64,000 nucleotides of DNA from Lamellibrachia columna (taxonomy: Eukaryota; Annelida; Polychaeta; Sabellida; Siboglinidae), in the NCBI GenBank assembly GCA_963662155.1, contig OY759271.1, positions 37,560,345-37,624,344 of the forward strand, written 5' to 3'. The notes below the pieces were generated by a model. That model did not search any database, had not been told where the DNA came from, and saw only the letters and a program-made list of their open reading frames with translations. Below, piece by piece: positions 10,646 to 25,600 of the stretch. Positions within the stretch are counted from its first letter, which is position 1. Each line of letters starts with the position of its first letter. Position numbers and translations under genes: made by a program.

Positions 10646-13600
10646 CCCCAGAATGTGTTGGGAGGTACGGCTCACAAACTATGTTGGAAGGTAGGGCTCC
10701 CCATACTGTGTTGGAATGTATGGCTCCCCAGACTGTGTTGGAAGAAAGGGCTCCCAGACTGTGTTGGAAGATAGGGCTCCCCAGACTGTGTTGGAAGGAA
10801 GGGCTCCCAGACTGCGTTGGAAGATATGGTCCCAGACTGCGTTGGAAGGTAGGGCTCCCAGACTGCCTTGGAAGATAGAGCTCCCCAGACTGCATTGGAA
10901 GATAGAGCTCCCCAGACTGTGTTGGAAGGTAGGGCTCCCCAGACTGTATTGGAAGGTAGGGCTCCCCAGACTGTGTTGGAAGGTAGGGCTTTCCAAATTC
11001 TTTTTGAAGGTTTGATTCTATGGGAACGATATGCTTTTGATCAATAGTGTAATGCAAACAAATTAAATGTGGCCTTAGACTGCCAACAAACCTGTAGAAG
11101 TTGAATTGAATCTGTTGGAAATGACATTTCAGTAGTTTTTCTTAATCTACTGGTTGACAGTATTGATGATGAGGCATACTATTTTAGCTTTGATGAAGTT
11201 ATGTCTATCTCCAATCTCAACATGATGTTGACTGCAGACATTCTCTGTGTCACACACATTGCAGACTGATGCGCCAGTACAAGCATGATGGTCACAAGAG
11301 AAACACTGGTGTTGTGATGAGTCGGAAGCTGACATACATTCCTACCACAGATATGTCTGTCAAGGTCATTGTCACTGCAAAGTTCCTCAAGGAGCCAGTC
11401 ACATTCACTTGTAACTGTAAGTTGTAACATTGTAACTGTAAGTTGTAACATTGAATCAGGTTGTTGAGTAGTTAGAATTGTCCTTTAATTGAAAACACAT
11501 CTAGCCGCCCACCTGGTGTGTCGACTAACATATCTAGCCGCCCACTTTGTGTGTGGGCTAACACATCTAGCTGCCCACCTGGTGTGTGGGCTAACACATC
11601 TAGCTGCCCACCTGGTGTGTGAGCTAACACATCTAGCTGCCCACCTGGTGTGTGGGCTAACATATCTAGCTACCCACCTTGTGTGTGGGCTAACACATCT
11701 AGCCACCCACCTGGTGTGTAGGCTAACACATCTAGCCATCCACCTTGTGTGTGGGGTTTTGTTTGTATGTTTTGCTTGGCCTGGTTCCCACGGTTCGTGG
11801 ATTTCCTGAAGAGTCGTTCTAACCCTAAATAAATATTCCAGGCCTCGAAAGTTATGGAGCAATGGAAAGTCAGGGAATTTTAAAATTATGTTTTATTTTA
11901 TTTACGAGTTGCTGATATGAATGTTAAATGACCATCCAGCAATTTTTTCAGTGTTTTTTAATGTCCAGCTCATATAGGCAGTTGAAGATGGCCTTTGGGC
12001 AAAACCTGGTATTTTTACTTTCTTAGTAAATATTACATATAAATGTCATATTTGCAGAGTAGAATTTCATACTACAAATTGTCCATATAAAAGGTCTAAA
12101 AAAGTAGCAGACTAATCAGAAATTGATGCAATATTAGGTGATTTCAGCAAATATAATATCTTGTTTCGTGGCACCTATGTGTTTAATCTTTTTAATGTGA
12201 ACATCTGTCATGGAAAGTCAAAATATTTTGTATTACAAAAACATTGAGAATCCTGGAATCAGACATATGTAAAAAAAATGTGAAAATATTTACGGTGGGT
12301 TTTTTGCTTGCAGTGAATGCAACCGTGGATCATGTGATTAGCACAGTTCTCTTCACAATCACTGACAATCTTGGCAGTATCTCGACAGATGCTTATATCA
12401 TCAAGGTGCACAGCCTGTCAGAATACCTCAGCAAGTGAGTGTGCACATTTTTCATACATTAAATCAACCATTACTTCATTCAGTATTTTTGATGTTTTAA
12501 TTAAATGAAAATACGATTTGTATATTTTTCTCTCTTAATAAAAGATGCATGCTTGCAAAGTTAAAACATTTCAACTGGCATATGCCATGTTCTACTTAGA
12601 TTTGTGCTGTAATGATAATCCAGATTTTATATTGTCCCTGCAGTGATCATAATTATTGTCCCTACACTTACATAGTGTCCCTGCATTGACCATATTCTCA
12701 CTGCACTGACCATGTTTTTGTGATCATTTACCTGTTGTATGGTAGTGATTCGACACTCGGGGAGTATGAATACGTCCAGCAATGTTTGAAACTTGACCTT
12801 GACATTCGACTCATCCTGTGTGATGTCGCCAAAGTACCACAGAGCTTCAAGCGCACGGTAAGTCAAATTACGTCTCAGTTCTTGGGGAGTTCATTGTCAT
12901 TGTATATTTAATGCTAGTGATTAAAAATCTTATTCATGCAAATGTTTAAATGATTTGCACATTATATCTGAACACACAAAATATTATTATTGTTATTACT
13001 AAAATTTACAAAGCGCCATATATCTAGGACCAGCCCGATCATATGCGCGTACATACAAATAGTCATAAAATTATGAAAAAACATGAAAGAAGATTTCAGT
13101 GACAGTTTGACACAAATAAATTCCATGATAGCCGTTATTCTACAATGTCATGTATATTTGCTACTGTATTTTCTTCCTTGATATGACATGCAGTGTCTGC
13201 AGGTAATTATGTTGCAGCTGATTTTGAACTTATTGAACCTAATACGAACACAGTGCCACAATGGATGAATCAAGAGCAACACCCATTTGAAACAAAACAA
13301 AAATATTTTATTTTATCACATGGCTGTTCAAATTATGTTATTTTAGAATTTTATTTCTATCAATAAATTATGTACTGTAGTAATAACCTGCTTTCTCTCA
13401 GCAACCTGGAGTGTGTTGTGAAAGTAGATGGATTAATAATCTTTCTCATTTCCACAACAGGTGGAGGATGACAAACAAGTGCTGTTTGTTCCCAAAGCCC
13501 GTGAATTTGATGAAGCAATGAAAGTCACAAGGTATGACATACACTCTACAGACTTAATCCCACAGTCTAGAATCTCTACATACATAATCACTCAGTCTAG

Positions 13601-16600
13601 AATCCCTACATACATAATCCCACAGTCTACAATACATACATACATAATCACACAGTCTAGAATCCCTACATACACAATCACACAGTCTAGAATCCCTACA
13701 TACATAATCCCACAGTCTAGAATCCCTACATACATAACCACTCAGTCTAGAATCCCTACATACATAATCCCACAGTCTACAATACATACATACATAATCC
13801 CTCAGTCTAGAATCCCTACATACACAATCACACAGTCTACAATCCATACATACATAATCCCTCAGTCTAGAATCCCTACATACAAAATCACACAGTCTAG
13901 ACTCCCTACATACATAATCACACAGTCTACAATGCATACATACACAATCCCTCAGTCTAGAATCCCTACATACACAATCACACAGTCTAGAATCCCTACA
14001 TACATAATCCCACAATCTACAATCCATACATACATAATCCCTCAGTCTAAAATCCATACATACATAATCCCATAGTCTAGAATCCCTACATACATAATCC
14101 CACAATATAGATACCCTACATATATAATCACACAGTCTAAATCCCATACATAATCCCTACATACATAATCACTCAGTCTAGAATACCTACATACATAATC
14201 CCACAGTTTAAAATCCCTACATACATAATCCCACAGTCTAGAATCCTTGCATACCTAGTTCCACAGTCTAGAATTCCTAGATACATAATCCCACAGTCTA
14301 AACTCCCTACATACATAATCCCACAGTCTAAACTCCCTACATACATAATCCCATAGTCTAGGCTCCCTACATACATAATCCCATAGTCTAGGCTCCCTAC
14401 ATACATAATCCCATAGTCTAGGCTCCCTACATACATAATCCCACAATATAGATTCCCTACATACATAATCACATAGTCTAAATTCCATACATACATAATC
14501 CCTCAGTCTAGAATCCCTACATACATAATCCCTCAGTCTAGAATCCCTACATACATAATCACACAGTCTAGCAGACCAAAATCGTGTAATGTGAAAAAAA
14601 AATTTTAGTAAAATATTTATCGGGCTTCAATGAAACAGTGTGCTTTCTAGCTTTACATACATTTGTGGGATAAGCTATAAAGACAGTTGTGAAAGCCCGT
14701 ATCAAACATTGACGTCATCTGTCTCTGGGAAAACCAAAAAGTAATCTGTGGTCCAATGACTGAAGTGGGATGAGATTCAAACCAAACCCTGGTGCTGTTC
14801 AAACCATAAAGGCCAACATACTCCAGTTTATATCTATCGCTGCAACACTTCTGCTTGTCTTGTGCTACGTGTGTCTCCCTAGGCAGGAAAACATTTCATC
14901 TGTTTACAAAACAAACACAAACAGTAACATTTGATGCTGATAAGATGGGCGACTTGCAGATGGTTGTAATAACTGGCAAAAGATATTACATTGGAATAGA
15001 GGCAAAGTTACCCATAGTCTATATGATTAACTGATAAAGTAATTGCAAGAATCATTAATGATTTATACATGTACTGTCCTTTCACAATGTGCAACAGGTA
15101 ATTCAGAGTCTTTGAGAAAATTTACTAAGTGAATACCAACATATTCATGCGATAATGACATAGTTAATATGGTGAGCGTTTTGCGAGTATTCTGAACGCC
15201 TTGGTGAAATACTGCAACCTTTCTGTTGGAAACAAACCCTGTGACAGTATTTCTGACAGCAGCGCCTTTTCATTCTAAAACATGATATCTTCACCAGGAT
15301 ACCTTGGGATGTTTCTTATTGTAGCAGCCATTTGCTTCTTTATCTTTTTCTAAATCTAACACAATAGTTCAGTGTTTCCACAAGACAGTGATCAAATGAT
15401 GTATTTACTTATGTTGATAGGAACAAGTTGAACATTTTGATGGAAACATTTTACAAGGAGGTGGAGAAGTTGAGGGACCATGCTATACAGGTAAGGATTG
15501 TTGGGACCAAGTTGGGACCTTCCCAATGGGTATTGGGGACCATATTGTCACTTGTTGTTGGAGGGTCTTGTGGCGTGCGTGTGTGTTCCAATGACTAAGT
15601 GGCCTCACTCCATTGTAATTAATGTATATGTGCAATCTGTGTGTTGGACCATTGTAACTGTGTAAGCCTGAGTGGTGAGGTGCAGTGTCGCAATGGTTAG
15701 GACATCAGACTCTTATCCCAGAGGACCAGGATTCGAAGTGTGTGGGTGTGGGTGGGTGGGTGGGTGGGTGGGAGGGTGGGTGGTTGGGTGGGCGGGCGGG
15801 CGGGCGGGCGGGCGGGTGTGTGGGTGGGTGGGTGGGTGTCATCCATCTATGCAATGAGTATTGTAACTACATGTGTGTAGCTCATCCTAACTGGGTATGT
15901 GGTTTGTTTTTGTTATAGCAATGTGATGGCAGTCGTCATCTTAATTTAATGTTATGAGCTGTTCTCAGTCAATGCACTCATCTTGGTTTTATAGAACAAA
16001 TCAGAATGCTTCCACTAACAGTATTTATTGTCTTCAAGACACATGCAACTCCTTGTTGCTTTAAATCAGCATGAGTTACTGTTTGTAGATTTTATATGAG
16101 AAACTACTCATTCTCACAGAGGACGATAATTAAATGGAACAAATTATCTAATTGTGCAATATGTTTAAAAATTAAAATTGACAGATATTTGATAAGGGCA
16201 GGCTATACATAGATGAAACATTGTTGAGGTATCTGATAAGGGCGGGCTATACATAGATGAAACATTGTTGGTCTCTTGTTGAGCCAGTGACTTCCTTGTC
16301 CATTGCCATCAGGAGTTGGTAGTTTTGGATGGCAATCTTGTTAAATCCTGTTACACTTTGTTAAATTGGTTTGTAATATGGCATGAGCCACTAATGGAGA
16401 CTGCTGTGTTTTAGGGTGAGCATGTCCAGTCGACAGGTGTGGTCCAGGCTGTCAAGGCCATCTGTATGACACTGTGCAATGTTGAGACGATTGACATCAT
16501 CAAGGCGATACGGAGGCTGCTGGCAGTGACAGGTGACATGCCAGGGGGCGTTGGCAACAGGTATGTCATGTCTATGTGACAAACACAGGCAATAGATGAA

Positions 16601-19600
16601 GCAATTTCATTTCCAACATTTTCCCTTTGTTATTATTATTAAAATTTGTAGATGGCCATATATCCAAGACCAACCCATTTGTAGATGGCCATATATCCAA
16701 GACCAGCCCATTTGTAGATGGCCATATATCCAAGACCAGCCCATTTGTAGATGGCCATATATCCAAGACCAACCCATTTGTAGATGGCCATATATCCAAG
16801 ACCAACCCATGTGTAGATGGCCATATATCCAAGACCAACCCATGTGTAGATGGCCATATATCCAAGACCAACCCATGTGTAGATGGCCATTTATCCAAGA
16901 CCAACCCATTTGCAGATGGCCATATATCCAAGACCAACCCATTTGTAGATGGCCATATATCCAAGACCAACTCATTTGTAGATGGCCATATATCCAAGAC
17001 CAACCCATTTGTAGATGGCCATATATCCAAGACCAACCCATGTGTAGATGGCCATATATCCAAGACCAACCCATTTGTTGATGGCCATATATCCAAGACC
17101 AACCCATGTGTAGATGGCCATATATCCAAGACCAACCCATGTGTAGATGGCCATTTATCCAAGACCAACCCATTTGTAGATGACAGTATATCCAAAACCA
17201 ACCCATACCAGTAAAGAGGTCATTGTAAAAACATACTGCAATCGTAAGAATCATAAATATAAATTATACTAAATAAATAAATAGTGTATAAAACTAAGAA
17301 AAAAATAAAACAAACATAATAAATAAATAAATAAATAACTAAAATACATATTCATTGAAAGTGTCCTTATTCCAGTTGGTGTATTCTGCAGTGTAAATAC
17401 GCAAGCTTGAACAGTTTGAGATAAATTCCAGTTAATTATTCTGTAGGTCTTATTACTTGAAAAAGTTATATCAGCAATTGTGGGTGATTTGGGCAACATT
17501 TTGTAAACAATTATACAATTAAACTTTCTTATTTACCTCTTGTTGGTAATCTCCAGATATTTTGGTCAACTCACTCAACCTTCTTCGGCGGACTGAGTTT
17601 CTTGATAGGTCTATAACATGTTTATTCAACGATCCAAGAGACTGGAACATTTATAACATATCTAATGCAACAATCGAATAAACTGGAACATTTATAGCAT
17701 GTCTAATGCAACAATCCAGGAAACTGGATTGTTCATCCATTCAAGGTTAATGTGTTAAATGTACATGGCATGTTGGTATACTTCAGCCTAAAAGTCGTTA
17801 CAGAATGTACATGGCATGTTGGTATACTTCAGCCTAAAAGTCGTTACAGAATGTACATGGCATGTCAGTATGCTTCAGCCTAAAAGTCGTTACAGAATGT
17901 ACATGGCATGTCAGTATGCTTCAGCCTAAAAGTCGTTACAGAATGTACATGGCATGTCAGTATGCTTCAGCCTAAAAGTCGTTACAGAATGTACATGGCA
18001 TGTCAGTATGCTTCAGCCTAAAAGTCGTTACAGAATGTACATGGCATGTCAGTATGCTTCAGCCTAAAAGTCGTTACAGAATGTACATGGCATGTCAGTA
18101 TCCTTTAGCCTAAAAGTTATTACAGAATGTACATGGCATGTCAGTATCCTTTAGCCTAAATGTCGTTACAGAATGTACATGGCATGTCAGTATCCTTTAG
18201 CCTAAAAGTTGTTACAGAATGTACATGGCATGTCAGTATCCTTTAGCCTAAAAGTTGTTACAGAATGTACATGGCATGTCAGTATCCTTTAGCCTAAATG
18301 TCGTTACAGAATGTACATGGCATGTCAGTATCCTTTAGCCTAAAAGTCGTTACAGAATGTACATGGCATGTCAGTATGCTTCAGCCTAAAAGTCGTTACA
18401 GAATGTACGTGGCATGTCAGTATACTTCAGCCTAAAAGTCGTTACAGAATGTACGTGGCATGTCAGTATACTTCAGCCTAAAAGTCGTTACAGAATGAAC
18501 ATGGCATGTCGGTATACTTCAGCCTAAAAGTCGTTACAGAATGTACATGGCATGTCAATATCCTTTAGCCTAAAAGTCGTTACAGAATGTACATGGCATG
18601 TCAATATCCTTTAGCCTAAAAGTCGTTACAGAATGTACATGGCATGTCAGTATGCTTCAGCCTAAAAGTCGTTACAGAATGTACATGGCATGTCAATATG
18701 CTTCAGCCTAAAAGTCGTTACAGAATATACATGGCATGTCAGTATACTTCAGCCTAAAAGTCGTTACAGAATGTTCATGGCATGTCAGTATGCTTCAGCC
18801 TAGGAGTCGTTACAGAATGTACATGGCATGTCAGTATGCTTCAGCCTAGGAGTCGTTACAGAATGTACATGGCATGTTGGTATACTTCAGCCTAGGAGTC
18901 GTTACAGAATATATATGGCATGTCGGTATCATTCAGCCTAGGAGTCATTACAGGATATACATGGCATGTCGGTATCATTCAGCCTAGGAGTCGTTACAGG
19001 ATATACATGGCATGTCGGTATCCTTCAGCCTAGGGGTCGTTACAGAATGTACATGGCATGTTGGTATACTTCAGCCTTGGAGTAGTTACAGAATGTACAT
19101 GGCATGTCGGTATACTTCAGCCTAGGAGTCATTACAGAATGTACAAGGCATGTCGGTATACTTCAGCCTAGGAGTCGTTACAGAATGTACATGGCATGTT
19201 GGTATACTTCAGCCTTGGAGTCGTTACAGAATGTACAAGGCATGTCGGTATACTTCAGCCTAGGAGTCGCTACAGAATGTACATGGCAGTGATGGCATGT
19301 CAGTATATTTCAGCCTAAAATTTTTTACAAAATGTACATGGTATGTCAGTATACTTCAGACTAAGAGCTGTTGCAGAATTGTGGCAATTTCTAGTGAGAC
19401 TACAACAGCCATGTTCTGTGGAAAACCCAGTTGATGTGGTGTTTCTGTTCTGTCTACAAAGACCTGTAAATGTGATCAGTGCTGCTGGTCTTGTGTTGAC
19501 AGAAGGGGATCTAGTCAGCTGGATAGTCTACACATGACCCTCGAGGAACTGACCAAGTCTGTGAAGTGCATGATAGAGCTGTACTGTCGCACGTACCACA

Positions 19601-22600
19601 CTGACTTCCGCTTCGACTCAACTGCCAACATCATTCGGGGTACGCACGGCACAACCTCTTGCTCGGGAGGTGTCCTCGCGGCTGTAGCTGGTTGGCAAGC
19701 CGCCAGTCCTTACTATGTTGATTTGGAAGAACAAACGAGTAGTTTCTCATTAAATGTTTATGTATATATTTTATATAATTTCCCTCCTACAGATCCTATT
19801 ATACATTTCAGAACCATCCGTGTAATGTCCCACCAGCAGCATTCAGCAGTCTTTTGTACATTATTGCCCTCTTTCTGTTTCCTCTCCTGTACACAGGGTT
19901 GTTTGATTTAAATTATTGATTTAAATCATGATTTAAATCGCTCCAAAAAAATCATTGATTTATGATTTTTTTTACTTCCGGTGTTTTTAATTGCTGATTT
20001 ATATGAATTTAGCACAAATAATTGTTTTCAAGCATCGAGATCAACAAAGTTTTGTGTGTTTTTTAATACAAAAGCACAAAGTGCACACACTTGTATAGCT
20101 GTATTGACACCAGATAGCCTGATAGTCAAATATTTTATGACATTGTGTATACCAGATTTCAAAAAAAAATAAATAAATAAATAAATAAAAAAATCTGATT
20201 TAAATCAAAAAATCAAATTAAAATTATTATTTTTTTAAATCATGATTTTTTTCAACCCTGCCTGTACACATGGTTGTTTGATTTAAATCATTTGATTTAA
20301 ACCATTGATTTAAATCATGATTTAAAGCACTCCAAAAAAATCATTAATTTATGATTTTTTTATTTCCGATGTTTTTAATCGCTGATTTATATGAATTTAA
20401 CACAAATAATTGTTTGCAAGCATCGAGATCAACAAAGTGTTGTATGTTTTTAAACACAAAAGCACAATGTGCGCACTTGTGTAGCCTGATAGTCAAATAT
20501 TTTATGACATTGTGTATGTTTGAGCTATTCCCTTTCTGACTGCAGTGAAGCCACACAAACTTGTCTTCCAGAGGAAGTATCTTTTCAAGTCAGAAGCCCT
20601 GAGTTAAAGTCCACTTAGAGCTTGTGCTAGTTGTTACCAATTCGGTGTGTTGACTCAAGTGATACGGTCTTGGTGACAATTGTTTAATACTGTACCAGTT
20701 TGCTGTCTGGTTGGAGACCCATAGAGTACACATAGCCCTGGACACTTCCTAATCCACCCTCTAAGCAAACAACAATTAGCACTGCTACAGCCACAGACAC
20801 ACAGCATGCTTTCCTTTCCAAGACAGATTATGCAACTACAGGGGGTGAGGCCTTGTCGACATTGCCTAATGTCAAAAATCATGTACCCTAAGACAAGTAA
20901 CCAAATCGATTTGATTAGAAAACATTTGAAAGAGTTTATAAATATAAACATCTATATAAATGTCTATATACCCGATTTAAAAAAAAATCGGATTTAAATT
21001 TAAAAAATCTTATTGTTTTGATTTTTTTTTTAGTCATGATTTTTTCAAACCTGCCTGTACACACTAGTAGAGTACTACAGTTCTCTCGTGTCATCTCTGT
21101 TTAAACAGCATCTACTGTACACACTAGTAGAGTACTACAGTTCTCTCGTGTCATCTCTGTTTAAACAGCATCTACTATACACACTAGTAGAGTACTACAG
21201 TTCTCTCGTGTCATCTCTGTTTAAACAGCATCTACTGTACACACTAGTAGAGTACTACAGTTCTCTCGTGTCATCTCTGTTTAAACAGCATCTACTGTAC
21301 ACACTAGTAGAGTACTACAGTTCTCTCGTGTCATCTCTGTTTAAACAGCATCTACTGTACACACTAGTAGAGTACTACAGTTCTCTTGTGTCATCTCTGT
21401 TTAAACAGCATCTACTGTACACACTAGTAGAGTACTACAGTTCTCTAGTGTCATCTCTGTTTAAACAGCATCTACTGTACACACTAGTAGAGTACTACAG
21501 TTCTCTAGTGTCATCTCTGTTTAAACAGCATCTACTGTACACACTAGTAGAGTACTACAGTTCTCTCGTGTCATCTCTGTTTAAACAGCATCTACTGTAC
21601 ACACTAGTAGAGTACTACAGTTCTCTCGTGTCATCTCTCTTTAAACAGCATCTACTGTACACACTAGTAGAGTACTACAGTTCTCTCGTGTCATCTCTGT
21701 TTAAACAGCATCTACTGTACACACTAGTAGAGTACTACAGTTCTCTCGTGTCATCTCTGTTTAAACAGCATCTACTGTACACACTAGTAGAGTACTACAG
21801 TTCTCTCGTGTCATCTCTGTTTAAACAGCATCTACTGTACACACTAGTAGAGTACTACAGTTCTCTCGTGTCATCTCTGTTTAAACAGCATCTACTGTAC
21901 ACACTAGTAGAGTACTACAGTTCTCTCGTGTCATCTCTGTTTAAACAGCATCTACTGTACACACTAGTAGAGTACTACAGTTCTCTCGTGTCATCTCTGT
22001 TTAAACAGCATCTACTGTACACACTAGTAGAGTACTACAGTTCTCTCGTGTCATCTCTGTTTAAACAGCATCTACTGTACACACTAGTAGAGTACTACAG
22101 TTCTCTCGTGTCATCTCTGTTTAAACAGCATCTACTGTACACACTAGTAGAGTACTACAGTTCTCTCGTGTCATCTCTCTTTAAACAGCATCTACTGTAC
22201 ACACTAGTAGAGTACTACAGTTCTCTCGTGTCATCTCTGTTTAAACAGCATCTACTGTACACACTAGTAGAGTACTACAGTTCTCTCGTGTCATCTCTGT
22301 TTAAACAGCATCTACTGTACACACTAGTAGAGTACTACAGTTCTCTCGTGTCATCTCTGTTTAAACAGCATCTACTGTACACACTAGTAGAGTACTACAG
22401 TTCTCTCGTGTCATCTCTGTTTAAACAGCATCTACTGTACACACTAGTAGAGTACTACAGTTCTCTCGTGTCATCTCTGTTTAAACAGCATCTACTGTAC
22501 ACACTAGTAGAGTACTACAGTTCTCTCGTGTCATCTCTGTTTAAACAGCATCTACTGTACACACTAGTAGAGTACTACAGTTCTCTCGTGTCATCTCTGT

Positions 22601-25600
22601 TTAAACAGCATCTACTGTACACACTAGTAGAGTACTACAGTTCTCTCGTGTCATCTCTGTTTAAACAGCATCTACTGTACACACTAGTAGAGTACTACAG
22701 TCTCTCGTGTCATCTCTGTTTAAACAGCATCTACTGTACACACTAGTAGAGTACTACAGTTCTCTCGTGTCATCTCTGTTTAAACAGCATCTACTGTACA
22801 CACTAGTAGAGTACTACAGTTCTCTCGTGTCATCTCTGTTTAAACAGCATCTACTGTACACACTAGTAGAGTACTACAGTTCTCTCGTGTCATCTCTGTT
22901 TAAACAGCATCTACTGTACACACTAGTAGAGTACTACAGTTCTCTTGTGTCATCTCTGTTTAAACAGCATCTACTGTACACACTAGTAGAGTACTACAGT
23001 TCTCTTGTGTCATCTCTGTTTAAACAGCATCTACTGTACACACTAGTAGAGTACTACAGTTCTCTTGTGTCATCTCTGTTTAAACAGCATCTACTGTACA
23101 CACTAGTAGAGTACTACAGTTCTCTAGTGTCATCTCTGTTTAAACAGCATCTACTGTACACACTAGTAGAGTACTACAGTTCTCTCGTGTCATCTCTGTT
23201 TAAACAGCATCTACTGTACACACTAGTAGAGTACTACAGTTCTCTTGTGTCATCTCTGTTTAAACAGCATCTACTGTACACACTAGTAGAGTACTACAGT
23301 TCTCTTGTGTCATCTCTGTTTAAACAACATCTACTGTACACACTAGTAGAGTACTACAGTTCTCTTGTGTCATCTCTGTTTAAACAGCATCTACTGTACA
23401 CACTAGTAGAGTACTACAGTTCTCTTGTGTCATCTCTGTTTAAACAGCATCTACTGTACACACTAGTAGAGTACTACAGTTCTCTCGTGTCATCTCTGTT
23501 TAAACAGCATCTACTGTACACACTAGTAGAGTACTACAGTTCTCTAGTGTCATCTCTGTTTAAACAGCATCTACTGTACACACTAGTAGAGTACTACAGT
23601 TCTCTCGTGTCATCTCTGTTTAAACAGCATCTACTGTACACACTAGTAGAGTACTACAGTTCTCTCGTGTCATCTCTGTTTAAACAGCATCTACTGTACA
23701 CACTAGTAGAGTACTACAGTTCTCTCGTGTCATCTCTGTTTAAACAGCATCTACTGTACACACTAGTAGAGTACTACAGTTCTCTCGTGTCATCTCTGTT
23801 TAAACAGCATCTACTGTACACACTAGTAGAGTACTACAGTTCTCTCGTGTCATCTCTGTTTAAACAGCATCTACTGTACACACTAGTAGAGTACTACAGT
23901 TCTCTCGTGTCATCTCTGTTTAAACAACATCTACTGAATAGAATGACACCATAAAGGCACATACGAAAAGTCACACAAAACCACACCATTTAGTGTGGGA
24001 ATGGGGAATACTAGCAACTAACCATGTGGATGGGGAAGAACACAGCCCCAGACTACCACTTAGTATGGGAAGGGGACAGTCCCACACTACCACTTAGTAT
24101 GGGAAGGGGACAGTCCCACACTACCACTTGGTATGGGAAGGGGACAGTCCCACACTACCACTTCATATGGGAAGGGGACAGTCCCACACTACCACTTAGT
24201 ATGGGAAGGGGACAGCCCCAGATTACCACTTAGTATGGGAAGTAGACAGTCCCAGACTACCACTTAGTATGGGAAGGGGACAGTCCCACACTACCACTTA
24301 GTATGGGAAGGAGACAGTCCCACACTACCACTTAGTATGGGAAGTAGACAGTCCCAGACTACCACTTAGTATGGGACGGAGACAGTCCCAGATTACCACT
24401 TAGTATGGGAAGGGGACAGCCCCAGATTACCACTTAGTATGGGAAGGAGACAGTCCCAGACTACCACTTAGTATGGGAAGGAGACAGTCCCAGATTACCA
24501 CTTAGTATGGGAAGGAGACAGTCCCAGACTACCACTTAGTATGGGAAGGAGACAGTCCCAGACTACCACTTCATATGGGAAGGGGACAGTCCCACACTAC
24601 CACTTAGTATGGGAAGGGGACAGTCCCACACTACCACTTAGTATGGGAAGGGGACAGCCCCAGATTACCACTTAGTATGGGAAGTAGACAGTCCCAGACT
24701 ACCACTTAGTATGGGAAGGGGACAGTCCCAGATTACCACTTAGTATGGGAAGGAGACAGTCCCACACTACCACTTAGTATGGGAAGTAGACAGTCCCAGA
24801 CTACCACTTAGTATGGGAAGGAGACAGTCCCAGATTACCACTTAGTATGGGAAGGGGACAGCCCCAGATTACCACTTAGTATGGGAAGGAGACAGACCCA
24901 GACTACCACTTAGTATGGGAAGGAGACAGTCCCAGATTACCACTTAGTATGGGAAGGAGACAGTCCCAGACTACCACTTAGTATGGGAAGGAGACAGTCC
25001 CAGACTACCACTTAGTATGGGAAGGAGACAGTCCCAGACTACCACTTAGTATGGGAAGGAGACAGTCCCAGACTACCACTTAGTATGGGAAGGAGACAGT
25101 CCCAGACTACCACTTAGTATGGGAAGAGGACAGCCCCAGACTACCACTTAGTATGGGAAGGAGACAGTCCCAGACTACCACTTAGTATGGGAAGGAGACA
25201 GTCCCAGATTACCACTTAGTATGGGAAGTAGACAGTCCCAGACTACCACTTAGTATGGGAAGGAGACAGTCCCAGACTACCACTTAGTATGGGAAGGGGA
25301 CAGTCCCAGACTACCACTTAGTATGGGAAGGGGACAGTCCTACACTACCATGCACTGGTTGTATGGGAAGGGGACAGTCCTACACTACCATGCACTGGTT
25401 GTATGGGAAGGGGACAGTTCCAGACTACCATTTAGTATGGGAAGGGACAGTCGCAAGATTACCATTTGAGAGGATCCTTTCCACCGTAGTACGCAATAAC
25501 TACTAGATAAGTCATAAGATTACAGGGATTTTCTTTTTTATATCCACCTCATAATAAGCTTTATTTATAATAGTGCAATATATCTGGAAACACAAACTGT

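Noticed and set aside
10221..10694. Extension of the PIK3C2 first exon to a 788-codon frame with a long RE repeat
   Set aside because: A good donor at 10220, an in-phase conserved exon 2 at 10466-10545 and the GA microsatellite show this is intron read-through.
13461..14075. 204-codon frame starting MEDDKQVLF
   Set aside because: Only the first 71 bases are exon 6; the rest is the 30-bp minisatellite after a good GT donor.
15678..15742. Functional tRNA-Lys gene
   Set aside because: A- and B-box-like blocks are present but the acceptor stem cannot be closed and the 3' half runs into a microsatellite.
21088..23954. 552- and 415-codon open frames with a 20-residue repeat
   Set aside because: 60-bp satellite read as 20 codons; the frame changes only where one base is missing. 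Not a gene.
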